Below, in pieces: positions 34,269-47,254 of a stretch of DNA of 64,000 bases. Every line of letters begins with the position of its first letter. The stretch's first letter is position 1. The stretch is taken from contig NZ_BMXT01000002.1 in assembly GCF_014651895.1 (NCBI RefSeq), positions 124,001 through 188,000 of the forward strand, in the 5' to 3' direction. Below the pieces are notes generated by a model, which saw only the letters and a program-made list of their open reading frames with translations, was not told the DNA's origin and searched no databases. Origin of the DNA: Rhodanobacter panaciterrae (lineage in GTDB: Bacteria > Pseudomonadota > Gammaproteobacteria > Xanthomonadales > Rhodanobacteraceae). Position numbers and translations under genes: made by a program.

Positions 34269-34652
34269 ATGACTGAAAAATCTTCCTACACGATCGATGT
34301 GCAGGTCGAAACACGCTTCGTCCCCGATCAATCGAAGCCCGGTGACAATCGCTACGTTTTCGCCTACACCGTCACCCTGCGCAATGCCGGCAAGATGCCT
34401 GCACGCCTGCTCACCCGTCGCTGGATGATCACCGATGCCAATGGCAAGGTGGAAGAAGTGACCGGCGATGGCGTGGTCGGCGAACAGCCATGGATGCGTC
34501 CCGGCGACGATTACGAATACACCTCGGGTGCCGTGCTGGAAACTCCGGTGGGCACCATGGGCGGCAGCTACCAGATGCTGGCCGACGACGGCACGGAGTT
34601 CGAAGCACCCATTCCGACCTTCACCCTGTCCATTCCGCGCACGCTGCACTGA
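34269..34652 (+). CDS. apaG: ApaG protein (Co2+/Mg2+ efflux-associated)
   Basis: 127 residues forming the single ApaG/FBXO-like beta domain: YTIDVQVETRFVPDQSKPGD, YVFAYTVTLRN, RRWMITDANGKVEEVTGDGV, PWMRPGDDYEYTSG and GSYQMLADDG. Biochemical role unsettled. It lies in the conserved apaGH position between rsmA and apaH. Confidence 0.95.
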   Translation: MTEKSSYTIDVQVETRFVPDQSKPGDNRYVFAYTVTLRNAGKMPARLLTRRWMITDANGKVEEVTGDGVVGEQPWMRPGDDYEYTSGAVLETPVGTMGGSYQMLADDGTEFEAPIPTFTLSIPRTLH

Positions 34653-34667
34653 TGGTTCAGCGCTGAC

Positions 34668-35519
34668 ATGGCTACGTACGCGATCGGCGACGTGCAGGGC
34701 TGCTATCCCGAATTGCAACGCCTGCTCGACAAGCTGCGCTTCGATCCGGCGCAGGATCAATTGTGGTTCTGCGGCGACCTGGTCAACCGCGGTGGCCAGT
34801 CGCTGGAGACGCTACGGCTGATCCACAGCCTGCGCGAGCACAGCGTGGTCACCCTGGGCAACCACGACCTGAGCCTGCTGGCGATTGCCCAGCGGCGTCC
34901 GGATGCGCAGGCGCGGGTGAATCCCGAACTGCGTGAAGTGCTGTTCGCCGACGACGCGCCGGTGCTGTTCGAATGGCTGCGCTCGCAGAAACTGCTGCAC
35001 CACGACGAACAGCTCAACTGGACGATGGTGCATGCCGGCCTGGCCCCGATGTGGACCTTGCGACAGGCACAGAGATCGGCCGAAGATGTCGAGCGCGAGC
35101 TGTCCAGCCCGCGTCATCCGCGCCTGCTGCGCAACCTGTTCGGCAACCGGCCGGCGGTGTGGTCAAGCCGCCTGCAGGGGCTGGATCGCCAGCGCGCCAC
35201 GATCAACACGATGACCCGGATGCGCTATTGCGACGTCAACGGGCGGATCGACTTCGAGGCCAAAGGCATTCCTGGCACGCAGAAGCCGGGACTGTATCCG
35301 TGGTTCTCGGTGCCCGGCATGCGCCGGCGCGACACCCGCATCGTCTGCGGCCACTGGTCCACGCTCGGTCGATTTGCGGGGCTCGGCGTACACGCGATCG
35401 ATACCGGCTGCGTGTGGGGCGGTCAGCTGACCGCACTGCGACTGGATGGCGAGGAGCCGCAGTACATCACGGTGAATGCCGAGCCATATCGCAAGCGGCC
35501 GCCGGGCGGCGAAGATTGA
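34668..35519 (+). CDS. apaH: Symmetrical diadenosine tetraphosphatase ApaH
   Basis: 283-residue metallophosphoesterase. Motifs: YAIGDVQGCYPEL, FCGDLVNRGGQS, TLGNHDLSLL, MVHAGLAP and IVCGHWSTLGRF. It hydrolyses Ap4A to two ADP, and hydrolyses Np4-capped RNA in other species. Last gene of the lptD operon, followed by a strong terminator. Confidence 0.96.
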   Translation: MATYAIGDVQGCYPELQRLLDKLRFDPAQDQLWFCGDLVNRGGQSLETLRLIHSLREHSVVTLGNHDLSLLAIAQRRPDAQARVNPELREVLFADDAPVLFEWLRSQKLLHHDEQLNWTMVHAGLAPMWTLRQAQRSAEDVERELSSPRHPRLLRNLFGNRPAVWSSRLQGLDRQRATINTMTRMRYCDVNGRIDFEAKGIPGTQKPGLYPWFSVPGMRRRDTRIVCGHWSTLGRFAGLGVHAIDTGCVWGGQLTALRLDGEEPQYITVNAEPYRKRPPGGED

Positions 35520-35543
35520 TTCGGCGCGGATTGCATCTGCGCT

Positions 35544-35577
35544 CATGAAAAACCCCGCCGCGGCGGGGTTTTTCATG
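35544..35577. terminator. Bidirectional rho-independent terminator between apaH and secA
   Basis: A perfect 34-bp palindrome: catgaaaaaccccgccg followed immediately by its complement cggcggggtttttcatg. It gives a GC-rich stem flanked by A and T runs on both strands, terminating the convergent apaH and secA transcripts. Confidence 0.92.
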
Positions 35578-35591
35578 ACTGCCGGAATGGC

Positions 35592-38327
<2,736 letters not shown>

Positions 38328-38517
38328 CGGTCTTCCGGATTGGGGAACAGAATGCCCGCAACAGACACGGGCCAATCGGGCATATTACTACATGCCCATT
38401 GAAGGCATGCCCATGAAGCCATGCCCGCGAAGGCACGGCTCAAGGCACGCCGGGCCAGCATTCTGCATGGCGCCGGCCATGACCGGATTCAAGGGATTGC
38501 CGCCAAAAGACGCGGCG

Positions 38518-39447
38518 TTACCGGTGGTTGCGCACAAAGGCCAGCGGATTGACCACGCGCCCGTCGTACCAGACCTCGAAATGCACATGCGAGCCGGTCG
38601 AGCGGCCGGTCGAGCCGGCTTGGGCAAGCACGTCGCCTACCTGCACGTGCTGGCCCGGATGCACGTCCAGCACACTGTTGTGGGCATAGCGGGTCATGTA
38701 GCCATTGCCATGGTCGACCTCGACCACGTTGCCATAGCCGCTACGCACGCCAGCAAACGTCACCATGCCTTCGGCAACGGCATGCACCGACGTACCCAGC
38801 GGGGTGGCGATGTCGATGCCGGTATGCCGTGCGGAGCGGCCGTCGAACGGATCCGCACGCACGCCGAAATAGGACGAGATATAGCCAGGCACCGGCATCC
38901 CGGTCGGTTTCAGATTCGATTCGATCTTGGCATCCAGCAACAAGCTCTGCAGCGCCGACAACTGCGCCTGCTGCAAGTCAAACTGGCTGGCCAGCTGGCT
39001 GATGCTGTTGTCCAGCGCCTGCGGCAACGCGTAGGCACTGCCGCCGATGTCCTCGACACCGCCCACCGCCGGCTGCTGGTCGAAATTGAACTCGCCGTCA
39101 TCGAGTTTGCCAACCTCGATCAAGCGTTCGCCCAGCGCATTCAATCGGGTCGACTGCGCCTGCAACTGCCCCAGCTTCACCGCCAGCGCATCGAGGCCGC
39201 GCTGGGCATCTTGGCGCACACCACCCAGCTGCGTGTTCTGTTGCCGGATTTGCTGCTGCAACTCCTGGATTTGCGCCAGCGCCAGGTCACGCGGGCTGGC
39301 GACCATCAGCGCCAGCGCCATGCCCGCACCAATGCAGCCGAGCACGCCCAGCGACAGCAGCGACAATAACTTCCAGCGCAGCCGCCGATCCGCCAGATCG
39401 AGGGTCTTCGGCAATTTCCTGGCACGTGATACGAGTATGATTTGCAT
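38518..39447 (-). CDS. M23 (LytM) peptidoglycan endopeptidase, membrane-anchored
   Basis: 309 residues: an N-terminal membrane helix (about 27-50: LLSLLSLGVLGCIGAGMALA), a coiled-coil region (about 60-130, QELQQQIRQQNTQLGGVRQ), and a C-terminal LytM domain with zinc motifs RHTGIDIATPLGT (H and D) and HVHFEVW (HxH). All metal ligands are present, so it should be active against peptide cross-links in the periplasm. ATG 39447 starts MQIILVSRARKLPKT. Divergent from dciA with 27 bp between the starts. Confidence 0.92.
   Translation of the reverse strand: MQIILVSRARKLPKTLDLADRRLRWKLLSLLSLGVLGCIGAGMALALMVASPRDLALAQIQELQQQIRQQNTQLGGVRQDAQRGLDALAVKLGQLQAQSTRLNALGERLIEVGKLDDGEFNFDQQPAVGGVEDIGGSAYALPQALDNSISQLASQFDLQQAQLSALQSLLLDAKIESNLKPTGMPVPGYISSYFGVRADPFDGRSARHTGIDIATPLGTSVHAVAEGMVTFAGVRSGYGNVVEVDHGNGYMTRYAHNSVLDVHPGQHVQVGDVLAQAGSTGRSTGSHVHFEVWYDGRVVNPLAFVRNHR
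39436..39441 (+). promoter_or_regulatory. Candidate -10 box for dciA inside the divergent peptidase start
   Basis: TATGAT, 33 bases before the dciA ATG and lying over the first codons of the minus-strand peptidase gene. No clear -35. Confidence 0.35.
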
Positions 39448-39474
39448 GTCTTTCCTGAATCGAATGTCGGCACC

Positions 39475-39957
39475 ATGCAACGCGCCGCTCCAGCCACTTC
39501 CCGCCGCATCGGCAACGGACCGAAGTCCCTTGTCGACTGTGGCTCCTTCGCGACGCTGGCCAAAAAGGCCGGCGCGCTGGAAGCGCTGGATCGCGCATTG
39601 CGTCAGACGTTGCCGTCGCCGTTGCGCGAGCAGGTGCGATTCGCCAACCTGCGCAACGACCGCCTCGTCTTTTTGGCGTCTTCACCGGCCTGGGCGTCGC
39701 GCCTGCGCTTGATGCAGACACAGATCCTTGCCACCGCGCATGCCATCGGCACGAGCGCCAGTTCAGTCACCGTGAAAGTGGCCCCCCAACCACCGGTTGC
39801 AACAGCGCCGGATCGGTCGAAACCGCTTTCGCTCGCCGCAGCCACCCATTTACGGGCCGCTGCCGCGTCATTCACAGACCCCGAATGGCGGGTACTGTTC
39901 CTTGAGCTGGCGTCCCTCGCCGAAACCGCTGATTCCCCTGACTCCGAAGCGGATTGA
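39475..39957 (+). CDS. dciA: DciA-type DUF721 protein
   Basis: 160 residues. The DUF721 core (about 25-100) contains LAKKAGALEALDRALRQTLP, FANLRNDRLVFLASSPAWASRLR and a TQIL helix. DciA loads the replicative helicase DnaB in bacteria lacking DnaC. Position between lpxC and the secA-side peptidase agrees with Xanthomonadales. ATG 39475 is preferred; ATG 39442 in the same frame would overlap the divergent start. Confidence 0.8.
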   Translation: MQRAAPATSRRIGNGPKSLVDCGSFATLAKKAGALEALDRALRQTLPSPLREQVRFANLRNDRLVFLASSPAWASRLRLMQTQILATAHAIGTSASSVTVKVAPQPPVATAPDRSKPLSLAAATHLRAAAASFTDPEWRVLFLELASLAETADSPDSEAD

Positions 39958-40119
39958 ATCCCACTAATCGCTCCGCCCTACGTGTACCGGCACATCATGC
40001 TGACGCTGCCAATCCGTATGACAAGAGTGGGTTTATAGCATGCAGCAGGTTAAGGAATAGCCCGAAATGTCATCGAGGCGTGAAGCAAGACGCGGTCGAA
40101 ATGTGCTGTTCATCACAAA

Positions 40120-40153
40120 AAAAACGGCCATATCTCACGATATGGCCGTTTTT
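40120..40153. terminator. Bidirectional terminator between dciA and lpxC
   Basis: A 15-bp perfect stem (aaaaacggccatatc/gatatggccgttttt) with a tcac loop. A-run on one side and T-run on the other, so it serves both convergent genes. It lies in the 231-bp gap 39958-40188, which holds nothing else recognised. Confidence 0.92.
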
Positions 40154-40188
40154 GCTAAGTGTTGCTGCTGTGAGGCGTCAGGTGCGAC

Positions 40189-41103
40189 TTAAATCGCCTG
40201 CGCCGGGTGCGCATAGGAGATTGGCGAAGTCGCCGGATCGTCCTGGTAGCTGACCTCTTCCCACGCCGAGGCATCGGCCATCAGCGTGCGCAGCAGCTTG
40301 TTGTTCAGTTCATGGCCCGACTTGTGCGCGTGATAGGCACCGATCAGGCTGTGACCAAGCAGGTACAGATCGCCGATCGCGTCGAGGATCTTGTGCTTGA
40401 CGAATTCATCCTCGTAACGGAGACCGTCTTCGTTCAATACGCGGTAGTCATCCAGCACCACGGCGTTGTCCATCGACCCGCCCAGCGCGAGGTTGTGTTC
40501 GCGCAGCATCTCGATGTCGCGCATGAAGCCGAACGTGCGCGCCCGGCTCACTTCCTTGACGAAGGAAGTGGTGGAAAAGTCGATCTCGGCGCGCGAAGTG
40601 CGCTTGCTGATGATCGGATGATTGAAGTCGATCGAGAAGCCGACCTTGAAACCTTCGAATGGCTCGAAGCTGGCCCATTTGTCGCCTTCCTGCACTTTCA
40701 CCGGCTTCTTGATGCGAATGAAGCGCTTGGCCACGTTCTGCTCTTCGATGCCCGCGGACTGCAGCAGGAACACGAACGGACCGGCACTGCCGTCCATGAT
40801 CGGCACTTCCGGCGCGGACAGGTCGACATACGCATTGTCGATACCAAGCCCGGCCATCGCGGAGAGCAGATGCTCGACCGTGGAAACACGGGCATCGCCA
40901 TTGACCAGTGTGGTCGACAGTCGGGTATCACCGACGTTGTCCTGGCGGGCGCGAATATCCACCGGTGGATCGAGATCCGTGCGGCGAAATACGATGCCGG
41001 TATTCGGTGCCGCCGGCCGCAAGGTCATGTACACCTTGTCACCCGTATGCAAGCCGACACCGGTCGCCCGGATGATATTTTTCAGCGTACGCTGCTTGAT
41101 CAT
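40189..41103 (-). CDS. lpxC: UDP-3-O-acyl-N-acetylglucosamine deacetylase LpxC
   Basis: 304 residues. [19 protein letters not shown] at the N-terminus, zinc ligands in [16 protein letters not shown] and in [12 protein letters not shown], and [14 protein letters not shown]. It commits UDP-GlcNAc to lipid A synthesis. ATG 41103 is set by the family start. It lies downstream of ftsZ, as in E. coli, but after a 460-bp gap with its own probable promoter. Confidence 0.98.
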   Translation of the reverse strand: MIKQRTLKNIIRATGVGLHTGDKVYMTLRPAAPNTGIVFRRTDLDPPVDIRARQDNVGDTRLSTTLVNGDARVSTVEHLLSAMAGLGIDNAYVDLSAPEVPIMDGSAGPFVFLLQSAGIEEQNVAKRFIRIKKPVKVQEGDKWASFEPFEGFKVGFSIDFNHPIISKRTSRAEIDFSTTSFVKEVSRARTFGFMRDIEMLREHNLALGGSMDNAVVLDDYRVLNEDGLRYEDEFVKHKILDAIGDLYLLGHSLIGAYHAHKSGHELNNKLLRTLMADASAWEEVSYQDDPATSPISYAHPAQAI

Positions 41104-41563
41104 TGTTGTTGGTACCTGTGTAGGCAGCAGCCAATCAGGGGCGGATGCTAACACAGTTTTAACCTGTGATAAAAGCAAACCGTACCGTACAGTCTGATTA
41201 AGCCTTCATGTTTCTTTCATCCTTGAAAGCGATGGGCATCCGCTGCCGTTTCTCCCGACAATCCGGCGAATCGACACAATGTTCCGTACCTGGGACGGGA
41301 ATCCGGTACGGAACATCGGGCTAGTCGCACCGGGCGAACCCGTTACGGCTGGCCATGCGCCATCCCGACGCACAGTCTTGCTGCTACACCTGCGAACGGT
41401 TGCCCGACCAGGTCAATCCACCCGCTCCGCTCGCCGCCATGACCCGGCAACGGCGGCACCAACCCCGGCGGTGGACAGCCGGTTTGGGCACGCTGGAAGA
41501 GTGACCCGTCTCGCGGGCGTTCGTTCAATATTTTCGCATCTCCTTAACTTGTGCAATCTGCCA
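41104..41563. other. ftsZ-lpxC intergenic region
   Basis: 460 bases without a convincing gene. It holds the presumed lpxC promoter region: minus-strand TTATCA about 16 bases from TAGCAT near 41145-41175 (weak). It also holds a 12-bp inverted repeat at 41279-41316. A TTG-initiated frame at 41343-41528 has AAGGAG 11 bases upstream but no recognisable product and is not called. Confidence 0.5.
41279..41316. repeat. 12-bp inverted repeat in the ftsZ-lpxC gap
   Basis: atgttccgtacc (41279-41290) and its exact complement ggtacggaacat (41305-41316), separated by 14 bases. No T-run follows, so it may be a protein-binding dyad or an RNA hairpin rather than a classic terminator. Confidence 0.6.
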
Positions 41564-42754
41564 TTAGTCAGCCTGACGACGCAGGAACGCCGGAATATCC
41601 AGGTAATCGAAGCCCGGCTCGGCATTCTTCGCCGCTGCGGCGGGTTCCGCACGGCTATGGCTGCTGATCGTCATCTCCGGCTGTGCGTAATCGACCACTT
41701 CATTGCCGGTACCGGTACGCAGCACCACCGGACGCGGACGCATCTGCACCTGCTGCGTTTCGACCATGCGGATCGGCGGCTGCTGGCGCGACGCATTGGC
41801 ACGATTGAGGCCAGTGGCCACCACGGTAACGCGCACATCGTCCTTCATTTCCGGATCGAGCGAGGTACCGATCACCACGGTGGCGTCTTCGCTGGCGAAG
41901 TCATGGATGATACGACCGATTTCGTCGAATTCGCGCATGGTCAGGTTCGGACCGGCGGTGACGTTGACCAGGATGCCGCAGGCGCCATTGAGGTTGACGT
42001 CTTCCAGCAGCGGGTTCTTGATCGCCGCCTCGGCCGCCGCCTGCGCGCGGTCATCGCCACGGGCGGTGCCCGAGCCCATCATCGCCAAGCCCATTTCCGA
42101 CATCACCGTGCGCACGTCGGCAAAGTCGACGTTGATCAGGCCCGGGGCCGTGATCAGGTCGGCAATACCCTGCACGGCACCCTGCAGCACGTCGTTGGCG
42201 GCCTTGAACGCGTTGAGCAAGGTCACGTCACGGCCGAGCACGCTGAGCAGCTTCTCGTTCGGCACGGTGATCAGCGAGTCGACGTGTTGTGACAGGTCCT
42301 CGATGCCCTTCAAGGCGACCTGCATGCGCCGGCGACCCTCGAACGGGAACGGCTTGGTCACCACCGCCACGGTGAGGATGCCCTTCTCCTTGGCCAGCTG
42401 CGCCACCACCGGCGCCGCGCCGGTACCGGTACCGCCGCCCATGCCGGCGGTGATGAACACCATGTCGGCACCTTCGAGCATCGCTTCGATGCGCTCACGA
42501 TCTTCCAGCGCCGCCTGACGGCCGACTTCCGGATTGGCGCCGGCACCGAGACCCTTGGTTACATTGCCACCGAGCTGCAGGTGGGTCCGCGAGCCGCAGC
42601 TGGTCATAGCCTGCGCGTCGGTATTGGCGACGATGAACTCGACGCCTTCGATGTTGGAGTTGAGCATGTGCGCTACGGCATTGCCGCCGCCGCCGCCCAC
42701 GCCGATCACTTTGATTACTGCATTGGGTGCGAGTTTATCAATCAGTTCAAACAT
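41564..42754 (-). CDS. ftsZ: Cell division GTPase FtsZ
   Basis: 396 residues. Tubulin signature GGGTGTG in TAGMGGGTGTGAAP, VIGVGGGGGNAV at the N-terminus, T7 loop NVDFADVRTVM, and the conserved C-terminal peptide DYLDIPAFLRRQ that binds FtsA and ZipA. It assembles the Z-ring. ATG 42754 has an ideal AGGAGG seven bases upstream. Last gene of the dcw cluster. Confidence 0.99.
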   Translation of the reverse strand: MFELIDKLAPNAVIKVIGVGGGGGNAVAHMLNSNIEGVEFIVANTDAQAMTSCGSRTHLQLGGNVTKGLGAGANPEVGRQAALEDRERIEAMLEGADMVFITAGMGGGTGTGAAPVVAQLAKEKGILTVAVVTKPFPFEGRRRMQVALKGIEDLSQHVDSLITVPNEKLLSVLGRDVTLLNAFKAANDVLQGAVQGIADLITAPGLINVDFADVRTVMSEMGLAMMGSGTARGDDRAQAAAEAAIKNPLLEDVNLNGACGILVNVTAGPNLTMREFDEIGRIIHDFASEDATVVIGTSLDPEMKDDVRVTVVATGLNRANASRQQPPIRMVETQQVQMRPRPVVLRTGTGNEVVDYAQPEMTISSHSRAEPAAAAKNAEPGFDYLDIPAFLRRQAD

Positions 42755-42884
42755 TTCCCGTCCTCCTAAGAGTTGTTGTCGTTGTAACCAGGGATCGCGA
42801 CTCCTGTCGGTCCATGGTGGTGGGCGGATATCCATTCGCCCGAGGCGACGCGTCCTGCGTCACCCAAAAAATCAAAACCAGCGA

Positions 42885-44117
42885 TCAAAAATTCTTGGTG
42901 ATCCAGCCGCGCAACTTGCCGACCAGACCACCAACACTGCCGCCCGCCGGCCCACCGACCCGCGTGCCGCCGGCGCGCGCGCCATGCAGCAGCAGGCCCA
43001 CGCCGGTGGCGTGCAGCGGACTGGAAACGACTTCGCCCAGACCATCGATCTGCTGCGGCACGCCGATGCGCACCATCTTGTGAAAGATCTCCTCGGCCAG
43101 CTCCAGCGCACCTTCCATCTTCGAGGCGCCGCCGGTCAGCACCACGCCGGCCGCGACCAGGCTCTCGTAGCCGGAGCGACGCAGCTGGTCCTGCACCATC
43201 TCGAAGATTTCCTCGTAGCGCGCCTGCACGCTCTGCGCGAGCGACTGCCGCGCGAGCCGACGCGGCGGCCGATCGCCGACGCTGGGTACCTGGATGGTTT
43301 CCTCGGCGTGCGCCAACCCGGTCTGCGCACAGGCGTACTTGATCTTGATCTCCTCGGCATGCGCGGTCGGCGTATGCACGCCATAGGCGATATCGCTGGT
43401 GACCTGGTCGCCGCCAACCGGCAGCGACGCGGTGTAGCGGATCGAACCCTGGGTGTAGATCGCGATGTCGGTAGTGCCGGCGCCGATGTCGACCAGACAC
43501 ACGCCCAGCTCGCGCTCGTCGTCGGTCAGCACCGCCTTGGCGCTGGCCAGTGCCGACGGCACCAGCTCGTCCACCGACAGCCCACAGCGCTGGATGCATT
43601 TGGTGATGTTCTGCACCGCCGCCGCCGCGCCGGTGACCAGATGCACGTTCGCTTCCAGGCGCACGCCGCTCATCCCGACCGGCGAACGGATACCGTCCTG
43701 GCCATCGATGCGGTACTCCTGTGACTCCTTATAGAGAACCTTGCGATCGGCCGGGATCGCCACCGCGCTGGCCGCCTCCAGCACCTGCTCCAGATCGCCG
43801 ACAGTCACTTCGCGGTCGCGGATCGCCGCGTTGCCGTGCGAGTTGCGGGTTTCCAGATGGCTGCCGGAGATCGATGCGTACACCGAGCGGATGTCGCAGC
43901 CGGCCATCAGCTCAGCCTCCTCCACCGCGCGCTGGATCGAGTGCACGGTCGATTCGATGTCGACCACCGAGCCGCGCTTCATGCCGCGCGATACATGCGT
44001 GCCGATGCCGATCACGGTGATCGGCTCGCCCGGCTCGTACTCGCCGACGATCGCCACCACTTTCGAGGTGCCGATATCGAGGCCGACCACCAGCTGCTTG
44101 TCGTTGCGCGATTTCAT
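42885..44117 (-). CDS. ftsA: Cell division protein FtsA
   Basis: 410-residue actin-like ATPase. QLVVGLDIGTSKVVAIVGEY (phosphate 1), the SHS2/1C domain, LVDIGAGTTDIAIYT (phosphate 2), AAGVVLTGGASKMEG (adenosine), and the C-terminal amphipathic membrane helix VGKLRGWITKNF. It tethers FtsZ to the membrane. ATG 44117 is chosen by the family start; about 28 bp separate it from ftsQ. Confidence 0.98.
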   Translation of the reverse strand: MKSRNDKQLVVGLDIGTSKVVAIVGEYEPGEPITVIGIGTHVSRGMKRGSVVDIESTVHSIQRAVEEAELMAGCDIRSVYASISGSHLETRNSHGNAAIRDREVTVGDLEQVLEAASAVAIPADRKVLYKESQEYRIDGQDGIRSPVGMSGVRLEANVHLVTGAAAAVQNITKCIQRCGLSVDELVPSALASAKAVLTDDERELGVCLVDIGAGTTDIAIYTQGSIRYTASLPVGGDQVTSDIAYGVHTPTAHAEEIKIKYACAQTGLAHAEETIQVPSVGDRPPRRLARQSLAQSVQARYEEIFEMVQDQLRRSGYESLVAAGVVLTGGASKMEGALELAEEIFHKMVRIGVPQQIDGLGEVVSSPLHATGVGLLLHGARAGGTRVGGPAGGSVGGLVGKLRGWITKNF

Positions 44118-44145
44118 AGGGCGGCCTTCAATAGGCAGATCGTCT

Positions 44146-44880
44146 TCATGAGCGGGGCGAACCTCCAGCGTTGGCGGCGGCCGCTTGCGGCCAGCGCACG
44201 GCAAATCCATTGGTGTAACGAAGATCGGCGTAGGCGAAAGCGTCGGTATGACCGGCGATCAGCTGCGGATAGACATCGAGGAAACGGCGCAGCCGCCGGC
44301 TGGCCTGCTCGCGATCGCCGATCACGATCTGCGCGCCGCTGGCGGTGCTGACACTCCAGCTGCCGCGCTCGGTCAGCGCCACGCCGTTGATCTGCAGATG
44401 AGTACCGGCGAACGCCTTCTGCGTCTCGGCGTAAAAGCTCACCACTTCGGCCAGCCGCGCATCCGGGCCGTGCAGATCCGGCAAGGCGCTGGTATCGGTC
44501 GCGCCCGGCGCGTCGAACACCAGGCCCTGCCGGCTGATCAGCTGCTTGTCGTTCCAGCGCGCGAACGGCTGCCGTTCGTAGATGCGCAGTTGCAAGGTGT
44601 CCGGCCAGCGCTTGCGCGCCTCGGCCGACTCCACCCACGGCAACGCGGCGACGGCCTTCTGCACGGCATCGAGATCCAGCGCGAAGAAACCTTTGCCCAG
44701 CCGTGGTCGCACCACGTCGCGAATCTCGTTTGCAGTGACGTGCTTGAACTCGGCCTGCACAGTCAACTGGGTCACCGGCCAACGGCTGGCCGCAAACCAT
44801 CCGCGCAGCACGCCGACGATCGGCAGCGCGACCAGCGCGATGGCCAGACACCAGGCAACGAGGCGGATGGTTCCCTTCAC
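44146..44880 (-). CDS. ftsQ: Cell division protein FtsQ
   Basis: 244 residues: a short cytoplasmic tail, one membrane helix ([21 protein letters not shown]), a POTRA domain (about 40-110: [40 protein letters not shown]) and an FtsQ domain. It connects the Z-ring with FtsB/FtsL. GTG 44880 is preferred because GGGAGGG lies just upstream and it overlaps the ddl stop as GTGA; the longer open frame would overlap ddl by 43 bases. Confidence 0.93.
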   Translation of the reverse strand: MKGTIRLVAWCLAIALVALPIVGVLRGWFAASRWPVTQLTVQAEFKHVTANEIRDVVRPRLGKGFFALDLDAVQKAVAALPWVESAEARKRWPDTLQLRIYERQPFARWNDKQLISRQGLVFDAPGATDTSALPDLHGPDARLAEVVSFYAETQKAFAGTHLQINGVALTERGSWSVSTASGAQIVIGDREQASRRLRRFLDVYPQLIAGHTDAFAYADLRYTNGFAVRWPQAAAANAGGSPRS

Positions 44881-45818
44881 GCGCCCTCCCGGAAACTGGT
44901 TTCGAGCACGCGCCAACACAGCTCCTGATAGTCGATGCCGGCGGCCGCGGCGGCCTTCGGCACCAGCGAGTGCGAGGTCATGCCCGGCGCGGTGTTCACT
45001 TCCAGCAGCCAGTTGCGACCGTTGCGGTCGCGCATCACGTCGACGCGGCCCCAGCCATGGCAGCCGAGCGCATCGAATGCCTGCAGCGACAGCGTGCGCA
45101 ACTCGCTTTCGGCATGGCCTTCGAGGCCAGGACAGAGATAGAGCGTGTCCTCGGCGATGTATTTCGCGTTGTAGTCGTAGAACGCGCCCTTCGGCACGAT
45201 GTGGATCGTCGGCAGCACCTCGCGACCGAGGATGGCGACAGTCAGCTCGTCGCCTTCGATCAGGGTTTCCATCAGCAGGTCGCCCGGATACTTCGCGGCC
45301 AGTTGCACCGCCTGATCGAGCTGCGCTTCCTCGAACACGCGGGTGACGCCCACGCTGGAGCCTTCACAGGCCGGCTTCACGATCAGCGGAAAACCGATCT
45401 GCTTCGCCGCGGCATGCACATCGGCGCCACGTGGCAGCGCGACGAATCCCGGTGTGGTCAGGCCAAGCGACTGCCACACGCGCTTGGAGCGCGTCTTGTC
45501 CATCGAGAGCGCGGAACCGAGCACGCCCGAACCGGTGTATGGCACGTTGAGCGACTCCAGCGCGCCCTGCAGCACGCCATCCTCACCACCGCCATGCTGG
45601 CCGTGCAGAATGTTGAACACGCGCGCGAAGTGGCCGGCGCGCAACGCATCGAGCAATGCCGGGATACCGTCGATCGCATGCGCATCGATCCCGCGCGCCT
45701 GCAGCGCGGCCAAGACGTTGCGGCCGGAATCGAGCGACACTTCGCGCTCGGCCGAGCTGCCGCCCATCACCACGGCGACGCGACCGAACTGGGCGGGGTC
45801 TGTAATTTTCATGCTCAC
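44877..45818 (-). CDS. ddl: D-alanine--D-alanine ligase
   Basis: 313-residue ATP-grasp enzyme. [69 protein letters not shown] and [13 protein letters not shown]. It makes the D-Ala-D-Ala dipeptide of peptidoglycan. GTG 45818 has GAGGA six to seven bases upstream and overlaps the murC stop as GTGA; ATG 45812 is an alternative. Confidence 0.97.
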   Translation of the reverse strand: MSMKITDPAQFGRVAVVMGGSSAEREVSLDSGRNVLAALQARGIDAHAIDGIPALLDALRAGHFARVFNILHGQHGGGEDGVLQGALESLNVPYTGSGVLGSALSMDKTRSKRVWQSLGLTTPGFVALPRGADVHAAAKQIGFPLIVKPACEGSSVGVTRVFEEAQLDQAVQLAAKYPGDLLMETLIEGDELTVAILGREVLPTIHIVPKGAFYDYNAKYIAEDTLYLCPGLEGHAESELRTLSLQAFDALGCHGWGRVDVMRDRNGRNWLLEVNTAPGMTSHSLVPKAAAAAGIDYQELCWRVLETSFREGA

Positions 45819-47254
45819 TTGCTTGTCCTCAGATGACCGACGTGGGCCAACTCCACCGCTGCCGCGCCGATGTCGCCGGCGCCCAGCAACAGCAACAGAT
45901 CACCGTCGTGCAGCAAGGTCGGCAAGGTGTCCTTGAATTCGCGTGGATGCTCGATCAGCACCGGGTCGACCTTGCCGCGTGCACGCACGGCGCGCGCCAG
46001 GGCACGGCCGTCGGCACCGATGATCGGCGTTTCGCCAGCGGCATAGACCTCGGTCAGCACTAGCACGTCGGCATCGGCGAGCACGTTCGCGAAATCGTCC
46101 AGCAGGTCGCGAGTACGGCTGTAGCGATGCGGCTGGAAACCGACCACCAACCGACGATCCGGCCAGCCACCGCGCGCGGCGGCGAACACCGCCGCGAGTT
46201 CGCGCGGGTGATGGCCGTAATCGTCGACCAGCAGCACGCTGCCCTGGTCCAACGCGATCTCGCCGCGCCGATGGAAGCGACGACCGACCCCCTGGAAATG
46301 CTCCAGCGCATGGGCCATGGCTTCGGCTTCCACGCCCAGCTGCCAGCCGATCGCAGCGGCGGCCAGCGCGTTCAGCACGTTGTGCCGACCCGGCAGGTTG
46401 AGCTTCACCGGCAACGCATCGGCGCGGCCCGGCAGCATCAGATCGAAATGCATTTCGAAGCCATGCTGGGTCACATTCAGCGCGCGCACGTCGGCGTCTG
46501 CCGTGTCGATGCCGTAAGTCATCACGCGGCGCGTGGTGGATTTCGCCAGTTCGGCCACTTCCGCATCGTCCACGCACAGCACGGCCAGACCGTAGAACGG
46601 CAGCCGGTGCAGGAAATCGGCGAATGCCTTCTTCACCTGGGCGAAGTCGCCGCCGTAGTTCTCCAAGTGATCGGCGTCGATATTGGTAACCGCCGCAATC
46701 ACCGGCGACAGCAGCAGGAACGAGCCATCGGATTCATCGGCTTCCGCGACCAGATACTGGCCCGTGCCCAGCCGCGCATTCGCGCCGGCCGCGTTCAACT
46801 GGCCACCGATCACGAAGGTCGGATCGTAGCCGGCCTCGGCCAGCACGCTGGCGGTGAGGCTGGTGGTGGTGGTCTTGCCGTGAGTGCCGGCAATCGCCAC
46901 GCCACGACGGAAACGCATCAGCTCGCCGAGCATCTCCGCACGCGGGATCACTGGGATACGCGCCGCACGGGCAGCGACCAGCTCCGCGTTGTCCGCCTTG
47001 ATCGCGCTCGAGGTCACCACTACGTCGGCGTCGCCGATATGTTCGGCGGCATGCCCGACATGCACGATGATCCCGAGCTGCTGCAAGCGCAGTGCGGTCG
47101 GCGAATTCGCGCGGTCGGAACCGGACACCGCGTAGCCGAGGTTGTGCAGCACTTCGGCGATGCCGCTCATGCCGACGCCGCCGATGCCGATGAAGTGCAC
47201 GCGCTTGAACGTGCTCATCAGGTCTTCGTGTGCATGCAGGCGACGCGGCGTCAT
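45815..47254 (-). CDS. murC: UDP-N-acetylmuramate--L-alanine ligase MurC
   Basis: 479 residues. [19 protein letters not shown] at the N-terminus, ATP loop [26 protein letters not shown], and the C-terminal [16 protein letters not shown] 47254 ([17 protein letters not shown]) is preferred because it overlaps the murG stop as ATGA and matches the Xanthomonas-type extended N-terminus; ATG 47218 is the E. coli-like alternative. It adds the first amino acid of the stem peptide. Confidence 0.96.
   Translation of the reverse strand: MTPRRLHAHEDLMSTFKRVHFIGIGGVGMSGIAEVLHNLGYAVSGSDRANSPTALRLQQLGIIVHVGHAAEHIGDADVVVTSSAIKADNAELVAARAARIPVIPRAEMLGELMRFRRGVAIAGTHGKTTTTSLTASVLAEAGYDPTFVIGGQLNAAGANARLGTGQYLVAEADESDGSFLLLSPVIAAVTNIDADHLENYGGDFAQVKKAFADFLHRLPFYGLAVLCVDDAEVAELAKSTTRRVMTYGIDTADADVRALNVTQHGFEMHFDLMLPGRADALPVKLNLPGRHNVLNALAAAAIGWQLGVEAEAMAHALEHFQGVGRRFHRRGEIALDQGSVLLVDDYGHHPRELAAVFAAARGGWPDRRLVVGFQPHRYSRTRDLLDDFANVLADADVLVLTEVYAAGETPIIGADGRALARAVRARGKVDPVLIEHPREFKDTLPTLLHDGDLLLLLGAGDIGAAAVELAHVGHLRTSK

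Noticed and set aside
41343-41528. TTG-initiated 61-residue frame with AAGGAG upstream in the ftsZ-lpxC gap
   Set aside because: The spacing is long (about 11 bases), and composition and sequence are Pro/Gly/Arg-rich without any recognisable feature. Judged chance.
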